Assembly (NCBI GenBank): GCA_000433315.1
Contig: FR893375.1
Coordinates: 159,668-223,667 of the forward strand
Direction: 5' to 3'
DNA length: 64,000 nucleotides
DNA from: Firmicutes bacterium CAG:345
Lineage (GTDB): Bacteria > Bacillota_I > Bacilli_A > RFN20 > CAG-288
In this document: in pieces, positions 1 to 9,700 of the stretch
Layout: every line of letters begins with the position of its first letter
How positions within the stretch are numbered: the stretch's first letter is position 1
Notes under the pieces: model-generated
The model's database searches: none
The model's input: only the letters and a program-made list of their open reading frames with translations
Told to the model about the DNA's origin: nothing
Made by a program: the position numbers and the translations under genes

Positions 1-156
1 ATCTTCGGAGATCAATATGTTAAAGTTGATATTAAGATTCCAAAGAATCTTTCCGAAGAGCAAAAAAACCTTCTAAGACAGTTCCAAGATATTGAAGAAA
101 GAAAACCAGTTCATGAAAGCTGGTTTGATAAAATTAAAAAACATTTTAACAAATAA
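1..156 (+). CDS. dnaJ: Chaperone DnaJ, C-terminal end (partial)
   Basis: The window opens inside this gene; the last 51 codons are present, ending in TAA. The visible stretch has the DnaJ substrate-binding C-terminal signature GDQYVKVDIKIPKNLSEEQK, followed by a short basic tail. DnaJ is the Hsp40 co-chaperone that delivers clients to DnaK and stimulates its ATPase. The J domain, zinc fingers and start lie outside the window, so integrity cannot be judged. A rho-independent terminator follows directly, which makes dnaJ the last gene of its transcript. Confidence 0.82.
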   Translation: MFGDQYVKVDIKIPKNLSEEQKNLLRQFQDIEERKPVHESWFDKIKKHFNK

Positions 157-163
157 AAATAAA

Positions 164-212
164 GAATTGCTAAAAACTTAAACAAGTTTATCAGCAATCC
201 TTTTTTAATTTT
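164..212 (+). terminator. Rho-independent terminator after dnaJ
   Basis: ATTGCT (166-171) pairs with AGCAAT (193-198), extended inward by AAACTT/AAGTTT, and is followed by a run of T from 201. It overlaps the tail of the convergent DUF4097 gene and may also slow transcription from that side. Confidence 0.75.
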
Positions 213-1002
213 TGTATTTAATATTAAAATCACCATTAACTGTACTAAATGAAATATAAGGACATTTCTCGTTTTCACAAATAGTACAAGAATTATGCAT
301 TTTACCAGTTACCTTTTCATAATTATAAGAAAAAGAGACACCATAAGGCATAACAAAATCCAAATCACCATTAACTGTTTCAATATAATATAAATTTTGT
401 TCATTCATTTTACTAAAAGAACTCGCATCGATAACCACATTTCCAGAAAAAACCGATATATCCATATTTTTTGAATAACTAAATTCTGATATTTCAACAT
501 AAGAACTTCCTGAATTTATAAATAAATCATTCTTATATTCTTTTAAATTACAATATACTTCTCCGTTTAGAGTTTCCAAATTATATTTTCCATTGAACCA
601 GTTTGGAATATATATATCCACGAAACTATCATTATCAATTAAAAAATCTAAACTCAGCCAATCGATTGCGCGATTTTTTTCGACTATATAAAATGGTTTT
701 TCAATAGAAGGAAAGAAAATTCTTTTTTCATCTATCGCATAAGTATAATTGATAATTAAATTTTCATCTTCTGATTCAAACAAACGAATATTTCCTGATT
801 TTATCGATATTTCAATATCTTCTAAAACAACTTTATTATTCTTTAAATTTTCTTCATTTATAACAAATTGCTTTGTCTTTTTTTCAGCTTTAGTAAATCT
901 ACGAAAAACACCACCTTGAGCCATTCCTACTCCCAAGGTTATACTTCCGCCTATTACAGCTACTAATCCAACAATACAAAAGATTTTACTAACTCTATTC
1001 AT
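205..1002 (-). CDS. DUF4097-family beta-strand-repeat protein, membrane anchored
   Basis: The 265-residue product has one N-terminal hydrophobic segment (about residues 8-28) and then an all-beta extracytoplasmic part built of repeated short strands such as LETLNGEVYCN, VFSGNVVIDAS and ETVNGDLDFV. That is the DUF4097 putative-adhesin pattern. A cysteine-rich patch, CTICENEKC, lies near the C terminus. Its ATG overlaps the stop of the upstream HAAS/DUF1700 gene by 4 nt, so the two are translationally coupled. In Bacillota such pairs usually sit behind a PadR repressor and are linked to envelope-stress responses; no PadR gene is seen here. Family call is good, function is inferred. Confidence 0.7.
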   Translation of the reverse strand: MNRVSKIFCIVGLVAVIGGSITLGVGMAQGGVFRRFTKAEKKTKQFVINEENLKNNKVVLEDIEISIKSGNIRLFESEDENLIINYTYAIDEKRIFFPSIEKPFYIVEKNRAIDWLSLDFLIDNDSFVDIYIPNWFNGKYNLETLNGEVYCNLKEYKNDLFINSGSSYVEISEFSYSKNMDISVFSGNVVIDASSFSKMNEQNLYYIETVNGDLDFVMPYGVSFSYNYEKVTGKMHNSCTICENEKCPYISFSTVNGDFNIKYKN

Positions 1003-1862
1003 TGATTAATAGCTCCTTTTTTTCCAAGCATAATATATCTTTTTACAAAAAATCTTGAATGAATACTTTTTATACTTCCCAAAAGTATTCCTAAAGATAT
1101 GCCAAAAGATAAAAATATAGCCCCAAAAATCAAGAGAATATATCCTACATCCACAAGCAATTGTCCACCTTTAGCAGGACTATTGAGAAAATAATAAATA
1201 CTAGAAAAAATGGTCATGATCAATGCTCCAGCAGAAGCTAATGTCAAAGCTACACCAATCAAAACAAAAAAAGACATCATTAAAGCAAACATAAAATTAG
1301 TTAAAAAAGAATGTCTTTCAGCTCTAGTATAATATTTCATATTCAAATCCATTTGATCATAATCTTTTAATAATGGATTAGCTATTGCTTTTTCTTCATT
1401 TAATAAACGCGCTTTACGAAATTTTAATATTTTTTGATTGCGCTCATCTTTAACAATCAATCTTTTTTCTTGGATATTTTTTTCAAAATTTAAGCATTCA
1501 ATTTCACTTAAAGCCGCTTTTCTTTTTTTTGTTTGCATAGAAAAAGAATCAAAAAAAACTCCTATATTATTTCCTATATTATTAAAAAATAAAAGAGATT
1601 TCTTTTCATCTTCATCAAAAGCTTTTTTTAAAAGTTCATTCTCTTCATTCTTTTTAATTTCATCTTCCATTTCTAAATAAAATGCTACAACAAATGCTGC
1701 TTTGTCTATCGGATCTGAAAAAATATTTTCTACATTATCTAAATCTTTAGGATTTAATTTATTATATTGCTCATCAAAATACGCTAAAGTTTCTTTTTCT
1801 TCTTTTATAGGTAATAAATAAAGATATTTTTTAAATGTATTTTTCCATTCAATATAATTCAT
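999..1862 (-). CDS. HAAS/DUF1700-type membrane protein
   Basis: The product starts MNYIEWKNTFKKYLYLLP, the N-terminal HAAS (DUF1700-like) signature of a short helical domain with a conserved LP before an ERxE-like helix. A long charged helical cytoplasmic part follows, then two membrane segments (about residues 198-240 and 248-275). An upstream in-frame ATG would add 13 hydrophobic residues. I chose 1862 because the HAAS motif begins there and a perfect TATAAT lies 10 nt before it, which would remove the upstream ATG from the mRNA. There is no Shine-Dalgarno sequence, so the mRNA looks leaderless. It is coupled by ATGA overlap to the DUF4097 gene. HAAS proteins typically work with a DUF4097 partner. 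Confidence 0.68.
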   Translation of the reverse strand: MNYIEWKNTFKKYLYLLPIKEEKETLAYFDEQYNKLNPKDLDNVENIFSDPIDKAAFVVAFYLEMEDEIKKNEENELLKKAFDEDEKKSLLFFNNIGNNIGVFFDSFSMQTKKRKAALSEIECLNFEKNIQEKRLIVKDERNQKILKFRKARLLNEEKAIANPLLKDYDQMDLNMKYYTRAERHSFLTNFMFALMMSFFVLIGVALTLASAGALIMTIFSSIYYFLNSPAKGGQLLVDVGYILLIFGAIFLSFGISLGILLGSIKSIHSRFFVKRYIMLGKKGAINQ

Positions 1863-1872
1863 AAGTAAATAT

Positions 1873-1901
1873 ATTATAATGCACTTATAAAAAATGAACA
1901 A
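1873..1901 (-). promoter_or_regulatory. Promoter of the HAAS-DUF4097 pair
   Basis: On the minus strand: -35 TTGTTC, 17-nt spacer, -10 TATAAT. The -10 ends 10 nt before the chosen ATG, so transcription would start at or within a few bases of the start codon. Confidence 0.65.
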
Positions 1902-1918
1902 CTACTCAAAAATAGTTT

Positions 1919-1950
1919 AAACAATTTATAAATAAAAAATTAAATTGTTT
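1919..1950. repeat. 10-bp perfect inverted repeat between divergent promoters
   Basis: AAACAATTTA (1919-1928) and TAAATTGTTT (1941-1950) are exact reverse complements separated by 12 nt. The dyad lies just upstream of the HAAS promoter and about 55 nt before the ribU -35 box. It may be a regulator site; it lacks GC for a good terminator. Confidence 0.5.
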
Positions 1951-2005
1951 CATTATATTTTTATATATTTATTAATTAATTTCATATAATATTAATATAT
2001 TATTG

Positions 2006-2034
2006 TTGACAAAATCAAAATTAAATTATATAGT
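2006..2034 (+). promoter_or_regulatory. Promoter of the FMN riboswitch-ribU transcript
   Basis: Perfect -35 TTGACA (2006-2011), 17-nt spacer and -10 TATAGT (2029-2034). The -10 overlaps the left arm of riboswitch helix P1 (2027-2033), so either the start lies inside the arm or a slightly downstream -10 is used. Confidence 0.7.
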
Positions 2035-2156
2035 ATTCTTGCTTCAGGGTTGGGTGAAATTCCCACTCGGCGGTAAACCCCGCGACTCATTGAATAATGA
2101 CTGATAAGGTGAAATTCCTTAGGCGACAGTAAAGGCTGGTATAAAGAGGCTATATA
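2027..2156 (+). ncRNA. FMN riboswitch (RFN element)
   Basis: The conserved RFN blocks are readable in order: GGGTGAAATTCCC near 2052, CGGCGGTAAACCCCGCGA near 2078, GATAAGGTGAAATTCC near 2103 and GGCGACAGTAAAGGCTGG near 2122. Helix P1 closes by TATATAG (2027-2033) with CTATATA (2150-2156). FMN binding to this aptamer lowers expression of riboflavin synthesis or uptake genes; here the target is the riboflavin transporter directly downstream. Confidence 0.95.
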
Positions 2157-2172
2157 AATTATAACTTTAAAT

Positions 2173-2208
2173 TCTCCTGAAGTTTTGTCAATGGAAGGAG
2201 ATTTTTTT
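2173..2208 (+). promoter_or_regulatory. Riboswitch expression platform: hairpin with T-run over the ribU Shine-Dalgarno
   Basis: TCTCCT (2173-2178) can pair with AGGAGA (2196-2201), which is the ribosome binding site, and seven T follow at 2202-2208 just before the ATG. The same hairpin could therefore stop transcription and hide the ribosome site. Which mechanism dominates cannot be told from sequence. Confidence 0.6.
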
Positions 2209-2955
2209 ATGGCAAAACTTGCAAAATCTACAACATTCAATCGTCGAAAACTAATTTTCAACATTTCCACAACAGCTATTCTTTCTGCTCTTGGTGCTGT
2301 TTTAATGATAATTGGTCATTATCTACCATATCCTATCGCACCATTTTTAAAATTAGAGCCTTCTGATACTGTTGTAATTGTCGCTTATGCAATATGCGGT
2401 TTTCCTTCAGCTTTTTGTACGGCAATAATTAAAACCTTATTAGACTTTTTAATCAATGGCCCTACTGGTGCTTATGCAATTGGACAAATTATTGCTTTGA
2501 CTACATCGATGTGCTATGTCTTAGGAATTTACCTTTGCTCCAGTGTTTTCAAATTTTTCAAAAAAGGTCTTCCATATAGAATTTTATCCTATGTTATTAC
2601 AATCGCTATTGTCAGTACAGTAATGACATTATTAAATTATCTTATTTTTACTCCAATATTCTTAACAGGTAGATTTACAACATTCTTAGATCCTCAATTT
2701 CAAGGAATTTTTGAAAATGGTGCTATTCCATTTAAAGGACCATTTATCGTTGTTATAATTTGCTTATATTTACCTTTTAACTTGCTCAAAGGTTTAATTG
2801 TATGTGCCTTTTATGAATTAGTATTTAACAGATTAATATTCAAATATTTTAAACAGAGTAATTTTTACGAAAAAATTCAAAAACCAGTTGTTGTCAATGA
2901 TGATACACAAAATGACACTGACAATCAAAACAATAATACAAATTTAGAAAATTAA
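2209..2955 (+). CDS. ribU: Riboflavin ECF transporter S component RibU
   Basis: The 248-residue protein has about six membrane segments and the layout of RibU/YpaA S components: a basic N terminus, helix 1 TTAILSALGAVLMIIG, a conserved P-rich loop LPYPIAPFLKLEPSD, and a long loop with a late membrane helix. It binds riboflavin and uses a shared ECF energising module, which is not in this window. The start at 2209 follows AAGGAG; a GTG further upstream would sit inside the regulatory hairpin. The C-terminal tail is rich in Asn and Asp (about 20 residues) and looks disordered. The FMN riboswitch in front supports the substrate strongly. Confidence 0.92.
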   Translation: MAKLAKSTTFNRRKLIFNISTTAILSALGAVLMIIGHYLPYPIAPFLKLEPSDTVVIVAYAICGFPSAFCTAIIKTLLDFLINGPTGAYAIGQIIALTTSMCYVLGIYLCSSVFKFFKKGLPYRILSYVITIAIVSTVMTLLNYLIFTPIFLTGRFTTFLDPQFQGIFENGAIPFKGPFIVVIICLYLPFNLLKGLIVCAFYELVFNRLIFKYFKQSNFYEKIQKPVVVNDDTQNDTDNQNNNTNLEN

Positions 2956-2981
2956 TATTCCCATAAAAGTATTTCCCACAA

Positions 2982-3020
2982 AAAAAGTTAAGAATCTCAC
3001 TAAGAGAAACTTAACTTTTT
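2982..3020. terminator. Bidirectional terminator between ribU and the EAL gene
   Basis: AAAAGTTAAG plus TCTC pairs with GAGA plus CTTAACTTTT across a short loop, with A-runs on one side and T-runs on the other, so it can serve both convergent genes. Confidence 0.85.
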
Positions 3021-6000
3021 ATTTGTTATTTTTATCAAGATTATATTTATATTCTGTAAATGGTTCTGGTTTAGAATAATAGAAACCTTGTATTGCATCA
3101 CAGTTATTCTTCTTCAAGAATTCAACCTGACTAATATCTTCTATACCTTCAGCAACAACCTGTTTTCCTAATTCATGGCAAAGATTAATAATTGAAGCAA
3201 CAATTGTTTTTGCCTTATCATCAAACCCATTTCTGCCTTTAAAGAAAGCTTGATCCAATTTAATAACATCAAAATCAAACTCTTTTAACATATTTAATGA
3301 CGAATATCCACTTCCAAAATCATCAATAGAACATGTGCTGCCAAACTTATGAATCTCATTGATAACACAAATCAAAATATTTTTGCTTTCATATGCCATA
3401 CTTTCAGTAAGTTCAAACTCAACTAAGTCTGGTGAAATATTATATTTTCTCATGATATCAAAATATTGATTCAGGAAATTATTATGTAATAAATGACTTC
3501 TCGAAACATTTACACTGATGCGCAAAGGTTTTCCACCCAAGGATAATATCTCATTTAAATCCTGACATACTCGTTCGAAAACATATAAATCAACTTTGAT
3601 GACAAAGCCATTTTTCTCAAATAAAGGAATAAACACTCCTGGCAATATCATTCCATGAATAGGATCAATCCATCTAACAAGTGCTTCAGCACCATACCAT
3701 GTATCATCTTTTATATTCTTTTTCATCTGATAATATACATGGAATTGATTTTCTTTTAAGGCATTGTCTTGTTTATGTTCAATATCAAATGTCATGGCAT
3801 CGGTTTCTTCCCAAGTTTCATCGAAGAAATTAATACCATCATTGCTATAAAAGTCTTTAATTGCCATTTGTGCAACATGAGCTCTATCGGTATAAACCGC
3901 AATGTTAGATTTACTATCAGTTATTTTGTAAACTCCTTGAGTAACAACAATTTCAAAAAGATAATTAGTATTGATTTTATCTTTAATTTTATTTGAAATA
4001 TTGATTAATCTTTTCTTAATAATATTTTCATCAAATTCATTCATCAAAATTGCAAATCTATCAGAAATTACATGACACACCAATTCCATAGGAGTTAATT
4101 CATTTTCGATAATTTCAAAAACATCTTTTAAAACATCATTTGATTCATTTTGACCTAAATTTTCAACTAAGAATTTAAAATGTTTTATATTTAAATAAAC
4201 TATACAATAAGTATTTTCCGAATCCTGAAACAATAATTTTTCAGCATCAATTTTAAATCTCTCATAATTAATATCCTTGGTAATAGGATCTATATAAGTA
4301 AGAGTTTGCATCTTCGTTCTCAATCTATTAAATAAAGTAGTTAATATAAATATAATTATAGAAATCAATACAAACAAACTATTAATAACAACTTCAGTAA
4401 AATTAAATGCCTGAACAATATCATTCAAAACAACACTAGAAGGAACAGTAATAAACAAATACCAATCACCGATTAAAACAGGTGAATAAAATGAAATATA
4501 TTCTATATAGTCTATCGTTATATTTGATACGCCATTATTTTTTTGTTCAAAATTAGTTATTATTTCATTAGTAATATCTTTTCCATTATAATTATCCCAA
4601 GCATTGAAAATATTATTAGTGCCATGAAAAACATCAGTAACCAATTCACTAGAAGCAGAATTAACTATAATTGTTCCGTCTTTTTTTACCAAGCTAAAAT
4701 ATGGTGTTCCACTAAAAGCAGTCGAATTAAGTATTTTTGCAAAATTTTCAATAGGAAGTAAACCAACTATACCAGCTATTTTAGTATTATCATCATTGAA
4801 TACATTAAATTGAATTTGATGTTCACCAAATGGAATAGCAAAAACAATTCTTTCTCCAACATAATTAATATAATATGTTCCAATATATTCTTCATCTCTA
4901 GCAATTACATAATCTGCTAGTTCAGAAGAAGAAACATTATATTCTATTCCATCTCTATAATATAAGTCACCAGATTCTAAAAGCAAACTGACAGAACAAC
5001 CATCAATTTGTTGTTCCAAAACAGTTAATGCCTGGCTTAAAAGATAATTCGCATTACTTGCATCAGTATCAATATTAGATATTATATTTTCTGTAACTTT
5101 AAGTTGACCAATCCAGTTATTTATATTTGATAAAATATTGCTTTCAATCTGGCTTGAAATATCTTGCATGACAGTATGAGCTTCATTTTTTGTTCTTTCT
5201 TCAAAGCTTTTAGAATAAAAACTACTAATAACCATCGAAAAAACAATTAGAATCAACAAAGCTGCTAAAGCAAAAACACTATTGAAGATTTTCTTAGAAC
5301 GCAATTCTTTACGGAATAAACGAGAATTTTTTCTTTGTAACTTTTTATTATTCTTTTGTACTTTTTTCTTTAAATTGTTCTTTTGCTGATTTCTATGACT
5401 ATAAAATTCGCCTGTTGAAAAATAAGCAGTGTTTTTACCCATATGTTTTGCTTTATAAAGAGCGTGATCAGCTCTTTCAAAAGCGGTTGACATCTTAAAT
5501 TCACCTGCTTCAATTTTTGTTATACCTAAACTACAAGTAACAACAATTTGAGCAAGATTTTTTCCTTCTGAATAATCTAATCTTATATCTAGAATTTTCT
5601 CAACAATATCCATAAGATATTCCTTGCTGATATTTCTTAAATACAAAACAAATTCATCGCCACCATAACGTCCAACAATTTGGTCTTTTCCAATATTATT
5701 GATCATTCCAGAAATATTTTTTAAATATGTATCACCAGCAATATGTCCTAAAGTATCATTTGCAATTTTAAAATTATCTAAATCAATAACGATTAAATAA
5801 TCATTACTGATCATATTTCTCATTGCATTTTCACATTCTTTTATCAAAGAACCACGAGATAAAACACCTGTTAAATAATCACGCGAAAGTTGATCTTTAT
5901 TAGAGTTGATAAGTTGAACTTTATAAATTTCGCAATAAGCAGAATCATCTTCGTTTTTTTGAAAAATAAATCTGATGATATTAATTCCATCATCAGAAAT

Positions 6001-6231
6001 ATAAGTGGCCATTTGACTTGTACCAACTTTTAAAGAAATAGATTTTTCAATTAATTCATCAAAAGTAGAATAGGTGAAATCACTTTCGATTACACCTATT
6101 CTTTTACTTGAAAAATAGCATTGGAAAAATTCAGCATAAGACATAGCCGAAACTTTATCATCTTCGACTATGATCATTTGCCGCTTAAAGTTAATATTAA
6201 ACTTAAGAATAATTTTTCCTTCTTCAATCAT
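3019..6231 (-). CDS. Membrane GGDEF-Cache-GGDEF-EAL cyclic-di-GMP protein
   Basis: The 1070-residue protein reads in order: an N-terminal PAS-like region (1-110); a GGDEF domain with intact GRYGGDEF near residue 190; a basic linker; membrane helix 1 (about 317-340); a Cache-like extracellular region (about 340-600); membrane helix 2 (about 610-632); a second GGDEF-type domain in which the motif is SDRFA (near 727) and probably inactive; and an EAL domain (about 815-1060) with EALVRW, NVSRSHL, ELTES, DDFGSGYSSL, IKLDQAFF and AEGIED, all the residues for cyclic-di-GMP hydrolysis. It can plausibly both make and break cyclic-di-GMP under control of an external signal. It follows lipoprotein genes by 19 nt and has an AGAGG ribosome site. 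Confidence 0.88.
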   Translation of the reverse strand: MIEEGKIILKFNINFKRQMIIVEDDKVSAMSYAEFFQCYFSSKRIGVIESDFTYSTFDELIEKSISLKVGTSQMATYISDDGINIIRFIFQKNEDDSAYCEIYKVQLINSNKDQLSRDYLTGVLSRGSLIKECENAMRNMISNDYLIVIDLDNFKIANDTLGHIAGDTYLKNISGMINNIGKDQIVGRYGGDEFVLYLRNISKEYLMDIVEKILDIRLDYSEGKNLAQIVVTCSLGITKIEAGEFKMSTAFERADHALYKAKHMGKNTAYFSTGEFYSHRNQQKNNLKKKVQKNNKKLQRKNSRLFRKELRSKKIFNSVFALAALLILIVFSMVISSFYSKSFEERTKNEAHTVMQDISSQIESNILSNINNWIGQLKVTENIISNIDTDASNANYLLSQALTVLEQQIDGCSVSLLLESGDLYYRDGIEYNVSSSELADYVIARDEEYIGTYYINYVGERIVFAIPFGEHQIQFNVFNDDNTKIAGIVGLLPIENFAKILNSTAFSGTPYFSLVKKDGTIIVNSASSELVTDVFHGTNNIFNAWDNYNGKDITNEIITNFEQKNNGVSNITIDYIEYISFYSPVLIGDWYLFITVPSSVVLNDIVQAFNFTEVVINSLFVLISIIIFILTTLFNRLRTKMQTLTYIDPITKDINYERFKIDAEKLLFQDSENTYCIVYLNIKHFKFLVENLGQNESNDVLKDVFEIIENELTPMELVCHVISDRFAILMNEFDENIIKKRLINISNKIKDKINTNYLFEIVVTQGVYKITDSKSNIAVYTDRAHVAQMAIKDFYSNDGINFFDETWEETDAMTFDIEHKQDNALKENQFHVYYQMKKNIKDDTWYGAEALVRWIDPIHGMILPGVFIPLFEKNGFVIKVDLYVFERVCQDLNEILSLGGKPLRISVNVSRSHLLHNNFLNQYFDIMRKYNISPDLVEFELTESMAYESKNILICVINEIHKFGSTCSIDDFGSGYSSLNMLKEFDFDVIKLDQAFFKGRNGFDDKAKTIVASIINLCHELGKQVVAEGIEDISQVEFLKKNNCDAIQGFYYSKPEPFTEYKYNLDKNNK

Positions 6232-6250
6232 TTAAAATCCTCTTAAAATA

Positions 6251-6604
6251 TTAATTAGAGAATGTGTAAAAACTATTAATTAAACTACGCAATTCATTAA
6301 TTTTATGTAATTCTTCAAAGCTATCGTCATATAATCCTAAATTGTCAATTTGTTCTTCAATTCCTATATGATTGACATTACCATCTGAATCATAATAAGA
6401 TTTTATCAATTTATACACTTCAAAATAATTATCTTTTGTTACTTCTGAATAATTACTGACAATATAATCAATATTGCTTTCAGTTAAGATTATTCTATAT
6501 GTTAAATCATATAACAATGTATAATCACCATCTGGATCACTGACATATAAATCTAACTTATCAAGCATTCTATTATCTTCAAGTATTTTATATTTTCCAG
6601 TCAT
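6251..6604 (-). CDS. C-terminal piece of the interrupted BspA-like lipoprotein gene
   Basis: This 117-codon open frame lies downstream of the BspA-like gene and in exactly the same reading frame. The frame is open all the way from the upstream TAA (6770-6772) through 55 further codons (6605-6769), which read like ordinary protein (GFGIDWTLDDLPYYQEFLN and so on), before the first ATG at 6604. No good Shine-Dalgarno precedes that ATG. The simplest reading is one original protein of about 1,207 residues split by a nonsense codon, with this as its acidic, mostly helical C terminus. An independent small protein starting at 6604 is less likely. No family is recognised. Confidence 0.6.
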   Translation of the reverse strand: MTGKYKILEDNRMLDKLDLYVSDPDGDYTLLYDLTYRIILTESNIDYIVSNYSEVTKDNYFEVYKLIKSYYDSDGNVNHIGIEEQIDNLGLYDDSFEELHKINELRSLINSFYTFSN

Positions 6605-6769
6605 TGAAGCTAATTCTTCTTTAGCTTTTTCATTTTCCCAAGAAAAATTATCTATTTGATTTCTTAAATCATCAATAAGTTCATTGACATAACTTGTATA
6701 TTCATCTTCTAAATTTAAAAATTCTTGATAATAAGGAAGATCATCTAATGTCCAGTCAATTCCAAATCC

Positions 6770-6772
6770 TTA
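6770..6772 (-). other. In-frame TAA splitting the lipoprotein reading frame
   Basis: The TAA separates FSAFYL from GFGIDW with coding-quality sequence continuing in the same frame on both sides. One substitution (from CAA, GAA or AAA, for example) explains it. Assembly error, recent nonsense mutation or readthrough are the alternatives. Confidence 0.7.
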
Positions 6773-9700
6773 AAGATAAAAAGCGGAAAATAATTGTTGA
6801 TTTATAATAGTATCTAAACGATTTATTTCTGATAAATTTTTACTGTCAATTGTTTTATTTGTTTCTGTTAAATAATACATATTATAAACAGCAAAGATAG
6901 TATAAATTTTATTAAGCTTATCAGGCAAAACTTGAGCATAATCTTCTATGCTAGCAACAGTATCGATTATTTCAACATAATTATTGGCATCATATTCAGC
7001 TAATAAATCAAAATCATCAATCATTTTACCAACAGCATCGGCTTTTGAAATCATAAATGAATCAAATTCAGCTTTCTTTTCAAGATATTCTTGATATTTA
7101 TAAATATCTTGAATATGATGATTCGTTCTTAATCCTAAATCTAATAAAACTTCAACACCTCTAATAGCTTCTAATGAATCAATAAATTCTCCATATATAA
7201 GCTTATGTGCTCTTTCAAAATTTTCATCATTGAAACTATCAAATGATAAAAGTTCATTAATATAACTAGAAATAAGAAGTTTACTCCATTGTTTTTCAAC
7301 ACAAGAAATAGTTGCAAAAGAAGTAACACCTAATTCATTATACTTAGTAAATAATTTTGTAAATCCTTTAGTATCAAAAACTTCAGAACTAAGTTTTTGA
7401 TTTAATATTTCCATATATAAATCTTCGGTTTCTTTATAAGAATTTAAGTAATATTGATAATCAGCATTAACAGCATCAATCTTAGAAGATAATTTAACTT
7501 TAAGATCTTCTGGCAATAAATCAATATGCATTTTTAAATTAATAATAGATTTATTATCATTTGCTTTGAGAGAAGTTAATCCAGAAATATATTTAATAAA
7601 GCTATCATAGACAATATTTTCATAATTGCTGAAATAAAAATCTAAACTATGATCATATTCTTCACAATTATAAAGCAAAGATAAATAACTTAATGATATT
7701 TCATAATCTTCTTTAAAAGTTTGATAATCTTTAGCTATTGAATAGGTTTGTGTGTCACCAAAAATATTATAAATATTATATGATACATATCCATTATGTG
7801 TAAGTGTATCCTCTAATAATTCTAACAAAATATCTTTAGTAGTCATTCTTCCAAGCAGAGTTAAAACTTCACCACCTGCAGTTGTTACTTCATAATTTTT
7901 CCATGCTTCTAAATATGAATCATAATTATTTCCATTAAAGACAAAGTATGGATTTGAATATCCAATGGCTTCATAATTATAAAAAGCACTATTGTCAATT
8001 TCAAATGGTTCAACCTTATCTATATATATTCCATAAAGATATGGCATGCCAAAAATATTAATTCCAGATTCATCAATCTTTTTCAAATTACTATTTTCAC
8101 TAATATGAATAATATTGATATTACTATTTTTTGTAAAAGCATAACTTTTAATTACTTCAACACTATCTAATAATTTAAAATCATTTACTTCGAGTTTAGT
8201 TGGAACATAATATAATTCTTTGAAATCATTACTATATAAAACTCCATCTTTAGAGCCAAAAGTATTATTTTCTTGTTTGACAGAGACAGAAGAACCTTTA
8301 TAATTTTTAAATGCATTAATATCTAATGTCTTTAAAGATGCTGGGAAATTTAAATCAGCAGTAAGCCCAGAAAAAGCATTAGAACCTATATATTCAAGAC
8401 CTTCATTGAAATTTATATTTTTCAAGAAACTTATATCATTATAAGAACTAAATGCACTTTCTTCAATTCTTTTTACAGATGAAGGTAATGTAAATTTTTC
8501 ATCTTTTTTTCCACTAGAATAACGAATTAAAGTAGTTGCATCTTTATTATATAAATTACCATCGATAGAACAGAAATATTTACTATCACTAGAAACTTCA
8601 AAATTAGTTATTTTACTATCATCACTAAAAACGTGAAGTCCTAATTCTGTAACTGTACTTGGAATATAAACATATTGCAAATCATCACAACTTTGGAAAG
8701 CATAATTTCCAATTAATTCCAAACCTTCTGGCAAATTCAAACTAGAAATACTATAAGCACCAGTAAAAGCATAAGATTCAATATTTTTTAAATTGCTATT
8801 TTCTGCAAATTCTAATTCTGTTACTCCATAATTCAAATATGCAAAAGCAAATTGTCCTATTTTTTTAAGAGATGATGGAAAACTTAAAGTGCCTTTAAGT
8901 TTAGTAGAGGTAAAAGCACTATCATCAATTTCTTCTAATCCTTCTGGGAAAATTACTTTTTTTAAAGTAGAAATAGAATCAAAAGCATTTTTACCAATAT
9001 ATTTAACCATACTTCCTGGGGCAAAACTAATTTCTTCTATAGAAACAATACTAGCCATGGAAATAGACATGTCAAATTCAGGCATTGAATAATAGATAAA
9101 ATTATCTGCGATAGCAGTAACTGGATATAATTCTATTGTTCGTGGAAAAACCAAATTCGTAATAGTCGAATAATAATGATCTTCATCATCCCAATTAAAT
9201 GAATTTATCGTTGCTGTACCATGTTCTCTATCAATGGTGTAATTATATAATTTTCTATAATCTACATCATAACCAGCATAAAAATTTTGATTGGATGAAG
9301 CATCCAAATATCCATCTGTAACATATTGAGCTCTTTGTGTTAATTCCTTATCAATAAACCATCCAGCAAATTGCATCAATTGACCATCTTTTTCATAGGT
9401 AGGAACAACATTACTTACATCAATTTGTCCGTTAATAATATTAATGTCAGTTGAATCATTTCCATCTAAAGTACCACCATTAAAATTGAAGTGTCCTTTA
9501 GATTCAATTACTTCATAAGTGAATTCATATCTTAATCCAGCACAAATAATTACTAAAGTATGTTGACCAAATGTTGAAGTATCTGCTTCAGAAATTTCAA
9601 CTTCACTAGAGTAATAATAATAGATAATTTCTTGGCCGTTTTCATACTTAACATGAATATTTAAATCGCTTAAATCAATAATATCATTTAAATTGTATTG

